This document shows, one piece after another, positions 59,955 to 64,000 of a stretch of 64,000 bases of DNA. A model generated the notes under the pieces. It worked only from the letters and a program-made list of their open reading frames with translations, had not been told where the DNA came from and ran no database searches. The first letter of the stretch is position 1; every line of letters starts with the position of its first letter. The stretch spans positions 124,001-188,000 of the forward strand of contig NZ_CP119567.1 in NCBI RefSeq assembly GCF_029277445.1. The letters run 5' to 3'. The DNA comes from Pararhizobium qamdonense (GTDB taxonomy: Bacteria > Pseudomonadota > Alphaproteobacteria > Rhizobiales > Rhizobiaceae). Both the position numbers and the translations under genes were made by a program.

Positions 59955-60635
59955 TCAGAGGCCCGTTCCTTTTAAAACAACCATCGGCGTCCGGACCAAA
60001 ATCCACAAGTCCGCACTGAAGGACATCATGCCGGAATAGCGGGTGTCATGCAGTGCGCGCTCGATGAAGGTACAGCCATTGCGCTCGCTAATCTGCCAAA
60101 GCCCAGTCAAGCCGGGACGCAGGTTGAAATAGGCTGTCCCTGGATAATATTGCCGCTGCTCAGGCAACATCGGGCGCGGGCCAACCAGGCTCATATCGCC
60201 GGCAATCACATTCAGAAGCTGCGGCAGTTCATCGATTGAATATTTGCGCAGATATTTGCCAAGCCATGTGATGCGTGGATCGTTTTCAAGTTTCTGCTTT
60301 GTCTCCCATTCGGCCTTTGCGGCAGGGTTGGAGGCCAAATACTCGGCCAGCTTCCGGTCTGCGTCCGGGGCCATCGTTCGCAGCTTCCACAGATTGAATA
60401 TTCGCCCGCCTTTTCCGACGCGCGGCTGCGAGAAGAACGCCTTTCCCCCATTCAGCCGGATCAGCATCGCGCACAGAGCAACGATCAGCAAAGCGAATGG
60501 CGCAGCCAGCAACGTGACAGCGACATCGAAAAAACGCTTCTCCACGAAATAGCGCGATCGGGATTTCGCAGCCCGCTCGTACGATGAGCTGTGTGAAGCA
60601 ACACCCAAGGGGTATTCGAGATTACTTTCCGACAT
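59955..60635 (-). CDS. exoY: Undecaprenyl-phosphate sugar phosphotransferase, ExoY-like
   Basis: A 226-residue priming transferase, the same length as ExoY of Sinorhizobium. It has one N-terminal membrane segment (VAVTLLAAPFALLIVALCAML) and a bacterial sugar-transferase domain with the KLRTM, DELPQLLNVIAGDMSLVGPRPMLPEQ and RPGLTGLWQISERN motifs. It starts assembly by placing a sugar-phosphate on undecaprenyl phosphate; galactose is typical of ExoY, but not provable here. GGAGGCGTC precedes the ATG. Confidence 0.93.
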   Translation of the reverse strand: MSESNLEYPLGVASHSSSYERAAKSRSRYFVEKRFFDVAVTLLAAPFALLIVALCAMLIRLNGGKAFFSQPRVGKGGRIFNLWKLRTMAPDADRKLAEYLASNPAAKAEWETKQKLENDPRITWLGKYLRKYSIDELPQLLNVIAGDMSLVGPRPMLPEQRQYYPGTAYFNLRPGLTGLWQISERNGCTFIERALHDTRYSGMMSFSADLWILVRTPMVVLKGTGL

Positions 60636-61166
60636 GACGCCTCCAAAATTAGCCAGTGTTTGAAAAAGCGGCGTAAGGGGCGTGAAAAATGAAAATATAA
60701 AATTGCGTTTGGAGGAATGTGTACTTCCTCGATTTTTGAATCTATTGCCCCAATGCCTTTTGTTAATTTGATATTAACCATAGGCATCAAATTCACAATA
60801 AATCTAATCTAAACAATTCGATGTAGGTCGGATTGCTGTCGCAAAATAACGCACTTTCAGAACGAAGCTTTACGCTCGTTTAAGTGGCTTTCGGACGATG
60901 GAGGCGGGGAAAGCGAGAGTGAAAGACGTGTTGATGCTGCGGCAACCGGGCAATTTAAAGCTTTGCAGCAAGACGCTGGCTGGACGATTTTGGGCGGCGT
61001 TTTTACGCACCGCCGCGCTGCTGGAGCATGGATTTTGGGAAAGTGGCACGCGTGCCGTTGAACGAGCTCTGCCGGCTCGATGCCGAAATCAGGCGCGCGG
61101 GTTTTTGAAGCACCGCAGCCGATCGGGATATGTTGATGAACGTTTGATGGCAGTCGTGTTGGTCAT
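60636..61166. other. AT-rich region upstream of exoY
   Basis: About 530 bp between exoY and a GT2 gene, both on the minus strand. The exoY-proximal half (60660-60830) is AT-rich and probably the promoter. No gene is convincing; a plus-strand frame at 60898 overlaps the GT gene end and lacks family features. Confidence 0.45.
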
Positions 61167-62090
61167 TCAAGACCTTTCACGATTCCAGTTTTCGATGAAG
61201 CGGCCTGCATCGCCATGAAACACCAGGCCGAACATGCGGCGCGCGCGATGAGCCCGAATGCGGGTCAGGCAGGCGAGCGCCAGTAACCGGTTTCGCATGC
61301 CGGAAACACGATCTGTCGTCAAAATCCTCAAAGTCTCGGCCAACGGAGACGCGGCGATGATTAGCCCTTCGATCAGCCATCGCAGCGTCGCCGAAGGGTG
61401 ACCGGAAACCTTGCGGAAGCCGTGGGCGACGTGCCGGTCCCACCGCCGGGCCAGATCAGCAAAAGACTTGCAGGAGGGGGTCAGAACTTTTGCCTCCGGC
61501 AGAAAGATGATGCGATGGCCCATTGCCGTCGCCCGTTGTCCCCATTCGGTATCTTCCATGGTCGATATTCCGCCGAAAGGACCGACGGACTGAAACACAT
61601 GCTTTCGAACCGCCATATTGCCCGTTGCGGCAAACCCATATTGTTCGACATAGGCACGCGCACGATAGCTATAGATATTTTCATAGGATTCGATCGCAGT
61701 CGGATATCGGGGGTCGGCAACCAGGACTGCGATATCGCCGCCGAGAAGCGCAACATCGGGCCTGTTTGCCATGGCATCGACGATCTCTTTCACCCAGCCA
61801 GGCTGAGCAATGCAGTCGCAATCGATAAAAGCCAGAAGGTCGGCCTGCGCGAGATCTGCGCCATGATTGCGGGCCGGCCCTGGACCGGGAACAATTTCGC
61901 GCTCCAGGCGGAGATCCGGAATATCGAGGCAGGCTGCCACCGGCATTTCGCTCGAGCCGTTGTCCACCACGATGATCTCGAACGCAATGCCATCCGCGCG
62001 TTGTGCATCGAGCGCAAGAAGACATTGCCGCAGATCATCGGGCTCGTTGAGGTGAGGCACGATCACGCTGAGCTGAAAGGGAGGCGGCAT
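61167..62090 (-). CDS. Family 2 glycosyltransferase
   Basis: A 307-residue GT-A enzyme. QLSVIVPHLNEPDDLRQCL, the IIVVDNGSSE motif, FIDCDCIAQPGW (DxD) and TMEDTEWGQRA acceptor site are all present, with two hydrophobic helices near the C-terminus. It likely extends the lipid-linked oligosaccharide. ATG 62090 is preferred (GGAAGCCCT upstream) over an extended start at 62177. It precedes exoY on the same strand, at more than 500 bp. Confidence 0.9.
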   Translation of the reverse strand: MPPPFQLSVIVPHLNEPDDLRQCLLALDAQRADGIAFEIIVVDNGSSEMPVAACLDIPDLRLEREIVPGPGPARNHGADLAQADLLAFIDCDCIAQPGWVKEIVDAMANRPDVALLGGDIAVLVADPRYPTAIESYENIYSYRARAYVEQYGFAATGNMAVRKHVFQSVGPFGGISTMEDTEWGQRATAMGHRIIFLPEAKVLTPSCKSFADLARRWDRHVAHGFRKVSGHPSATLRWLIEGLIIAASPLAETLRILTTDRVSGMRNRLLALACLTRIRAHRARRMFGLVFHGDAGRFIENWNRERS

Positions 62091-62617
62091 AGGGCTTCCT
62101 ATTGAGTTTAAGCAAAGGCTCTTTTGCAGGCGCCGGTTCAACACGGGATCAAGGCTTATCCCGCGCGTTTGGACCATGATCGCAGATCACCGTTCTCCTC
62201 GTAGAATGAATGGAATGGCGCTGTGTAGGAAGACGTTTCCAGGACCGCCTTGAGGCGCATGACGGCTGGCGCTACCCATGCACTTTGGGAGAGTTTTAAC
62301 CGGCGCTATGAGACCGGATAAGCCTTTTGGCGGACGCTTGGGCATCTGCCCGCCGTTCAGCCTACTCCATCTCACATACCGCGAAACCGCGATGGTACAG
62401 GCCTTGCTGGGACGGCGCGTTCTGCTGCCGGGAGGCTGCGTTGCAGACCGGACGGCGATCTACAGCATAGGGAGAGAGGGTCCGTCCAAAAGTACTAACT
62501 TCGCCATCGCCGCAGTCCCGCTCACCCTCCATTGACCAACTGTTCCGCTTTTCCGAACCACTGAACAATGACCTCGGCAACAGTGCCAACCGGGTTCAGA
62601 AGTTGGGTGATTGCGTA
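62091..62617. other. Divergent promoter region of the co-polymerase gene
   Basis: About 527 bp between a minus-strand GT2 gene and the plus-strand chain-length co-polymerase. Short frames exist in it but lack ribosome sites or recognisable family features; I see no gene. Confidence 0.45.
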
Positions 62618-64000
62618 ATGGGCAATATAGACTTGAAATTTTATGTTTCGATCCTTTTGCGAAGGCTGCCCTATCTCATAGCGATCATGGCCGTGGCATT
62701 GCTGTCGTCTATCGCGGCCACATTTTTCACATCGCCGGTCTATAGTTCGAGCGCAAAAATTCTATCCGAAGCGCCACAGATCCCGGCCGAACTTGCACGC
62801 TCGACCGTGCCGCTCAGCGCCGTCGAGCAGTTGCAGATTCTGCAGCAGCAGATCACGACCAGAGATGATCTGCTGGCGCTCGCAACCCGGCTGGCAGTCT
62901 ACGGCGATAGCGCCAAGCAACCCGATGAAGACGATCTCATCGCAGATATGCGCTCCCGGATAAAATTCGAGCAATTGCAGTTTGACACGCAGAGCCGGGA
63001 TCAGGGGGCGACGGTGTTCAGCGTGTCCTTCCTGGCCGGCAGGCCGGATATGGCAGCGAAAGTCGCCAACGAGCTGGCGGCGATGATCCTCGACAGAAAC
63101 CAGCGGCAACGGACGGATCGTGCCGGCAGCACGTTGCGGTTCTTCAATCAGGCCGTCGATCGGCTGTCTTCCGATCTGAACAGGCTGGAAGCCGATATTC
63201 TCAAGTTCAAGACCCAAAACAAGGACACCCTGCCGGAAAGCCTCGATTTCCGCCGCAACCAGCAGGGCAGCCTGCAGGAGAGGCTGATTTCGCTGGAGCG
63301 CGAGGAAACCGATCTTCGCACCAAACGCGGCAATTTGATCGCGACATATACCAATGCCGGACAGTTCGCCGGGGCAGCGCCGGTGACGCCGGAGCAGCAG
63401 ATGCTTGCGGATCTCAACCGGGCGCTTGCGGATCAGCTCGCGATCTTTTCGGAAACGAGCCCGAATATAAAAGCACTGCGCGCCCGGATCGCATCGTTGC
63501 AAAATTCCCTGTTGGCCAGCCCTTCCAAGGACGGCAAGAATGACGATGAACCGGCATCCAGACAAGCCGGCCCCTTCGGGCTGGATCTGCAACTGTCGGA
63601 TATCGATAATCGCCTGAAGGCCGTCGCGGTTGAGAAAACCTCGATCGCCCGCGCGATCGAAAACCTGACCCGCTCGATCGCAGGCACGGCTGCCAGCGAA
63701 ACAGTCCTGAATTCACTCGAGCGAAATCGCCAGAACATTCAGGTGCAATATAATGCGGCTATCGGCAGGCGTGCGGAGGCCTTGACCGGTGAGCAAATCG
63801 AAATGCGCTCCGATGGCGGCCGGTTTTCGCTGCTCGAACCCGCAACGCCGCCCGTCAGGGCCATCAGCCCTCAGCGCCGGCGCATCGTTGCGCTGGGCGT
63901 TATGGCAGGGCTCGGCCTCGGGCTCGGTGTCATCGTGCTGCTGGAGCTCCTCAACAAAACCATCCGCAGGCCGGCAGAGCTTGCGCAACTGCTTCAGTCG
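62618..64000 (+). CDS. GumC/Wzz/ExoP-type polysaccharide co-polymerase, C-terminus cut by window edge
   Basis: The reading is open from ATG 62618 to the last base (461 codons) and would continue. Two membrane helices frame the visible part (LPYLIAIMAVALLSSIAATFF, about 18-38, and IVALGVMAGLGLGLGVIVLLELL, about 426-448), with a long periplasmic domain of coiled-coil character (AVDRLSSDLNRLEADILKFK) between them: the Wzz/GumC layout of chain-length control proteins. NKTIRRPAELAQLLQS follows TM2; a C-terminal BY-kinase domain, as in ExoP, may lie beyond the edge. It probably sets polymer length with ExoF. Confidence 0.9.
   Translation, partial: MGNIDLKFYVSILLRRLPYLIAIMAVALLSSIAATFFTSPVYSSSAKILSEAPQIPAELARSTVPLSAVEQLQILQQQITTRDDLLALATRLAVYGDSAKQPDEDDLIADMRSRIKFEQLQFDTQSRDQGATVFSVSFLAGRPDMAAKVANELAAMILDRNQRQRTDRAGSTLRFFNQAVDRLSSDLNRLEADILKFKTQNKDTLPESLDFRRNQQGSLQERLISLEREETDLRTKRGNLIATYTNAGQFAGAAPVTPEQQMLADLNRALADQLAIFSETSPNIKALRARIASLQNSLLASPSKDGKNDDEPASRQAGPFGLDLQLSDIDNRLKAVAVEKTSIARAIENLTRSIAGTAASETVLNSLERNRQNIQVQYNAAIGRRAEALTGEQIEMRSDGGRFSLLEPATPPVRAISPQRRRIVALGVMAGLGLGLGVIVLLELLNKTIRRPAELAQLLQS

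Noticed and set aside
60898..61218. 106-residue plus-strand reading frame
   Set aside because: It overlaps the end of the GT2 gene on the other strand and has no family features.
62278..62535. 85-residue plus-strand reading frame before the co-polymerase gene
   Set aside because: No ribosome site or family; probably promoter DNA.

Overview
The window is about 60% GC, with short intergenic gaps and many 4-nt ATGA start/stop overlaps. Several products look rhizobial: an ExoY-type priming transferase, an ExoF-type export protein, an octopine/nopaline-dehydrogenase-family enzyme and a long nested palindromic intergenic repeat. I infer an alphaproteobacterium of the Hyphomicrobiales, most likely Rhizobiaceae. 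No rRNA, tRNA, insertion sequence, phage or CRISPR array was seen, so this looks like chromosome or chromid sequence with accessory blocks.

Layout. (1) 1-7.6 kb: a catabolic block with the start of one M81 (MlrC-like) peptidase, an NTF2-like protein, RidA, an RpiR regulator, an SDR, a cytoplasmic GH20 hexosaminidase, a second M81 peptidase and an MFS carrier. (2) 7.6-11.5 kb: a cupin-XRE regulator divergent from a class III aminotransferase, a tandem hairpin repeat, a GFA-family protein, and an L,D-transpeptidase/OmpA-lipoprotein pair. (3) 11.6-16.5 kb, minus strand: a glutamine-synthetase-like ligase and an APC permease preceded by three small membrane proteins. (4) 16.9-21.7 kb: an RsuA-type pseudouridine synthase, a candidate antisense-SD sRNA on the opposite strand, small proteins, and a DUF4360 secreted protein followed by a DUF4360-like/beta-barrel fusion. 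(5) 21.7-26.2 kb, minus strand: a periplasmic copper-handling operon behind a MerR-type promoter.

(6) 26.6-35.2 kb: a polyamine-type ABC importer, a flavin oxidoreductase, two CMD/AhpD-like proteins, a cupin-XRE regulator and an opine-dehydrogenase-family enzyme. This looks like an uptake-and-oxidation pathway for an amine or opine-like compound. (7) 35.3-37.7 kb: kbl and tdh (threonine to glycine plus acetyl-CoA) separated by the palindromic repeat, then a MATE exporter.

(8) 39.2-64 kb: a Wzx/Wzy-type exopolysaccharide locus. It has two LuxR-type regulators with complementary receiver defects, ExoF, rmlACBD, a Wzx flippase, a six-gene minus-strand sugar-nucleotide operon containing a WbpB/WbpE/WbpD-like trio, three glycosyltransferases, a ligase/polymerase-like membrane protein, a beta-helix protein, a methyltransferase, ExoY and a GumC/Wzz-type co-polymerase cut by the right edge. 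The predicted polymer would contain rhamnose and at least one acylated amino sugar.

The least conventional items are the DUF4360 pair, the permease with three membrane microproteins, the sRNA candidate, the opine-dehydrogenase/CMD catabolic block and the EPS locus, which does not follow the succinoglycan gene order. All functional assignments come from reading sequence and recalled family features; no database search was run.
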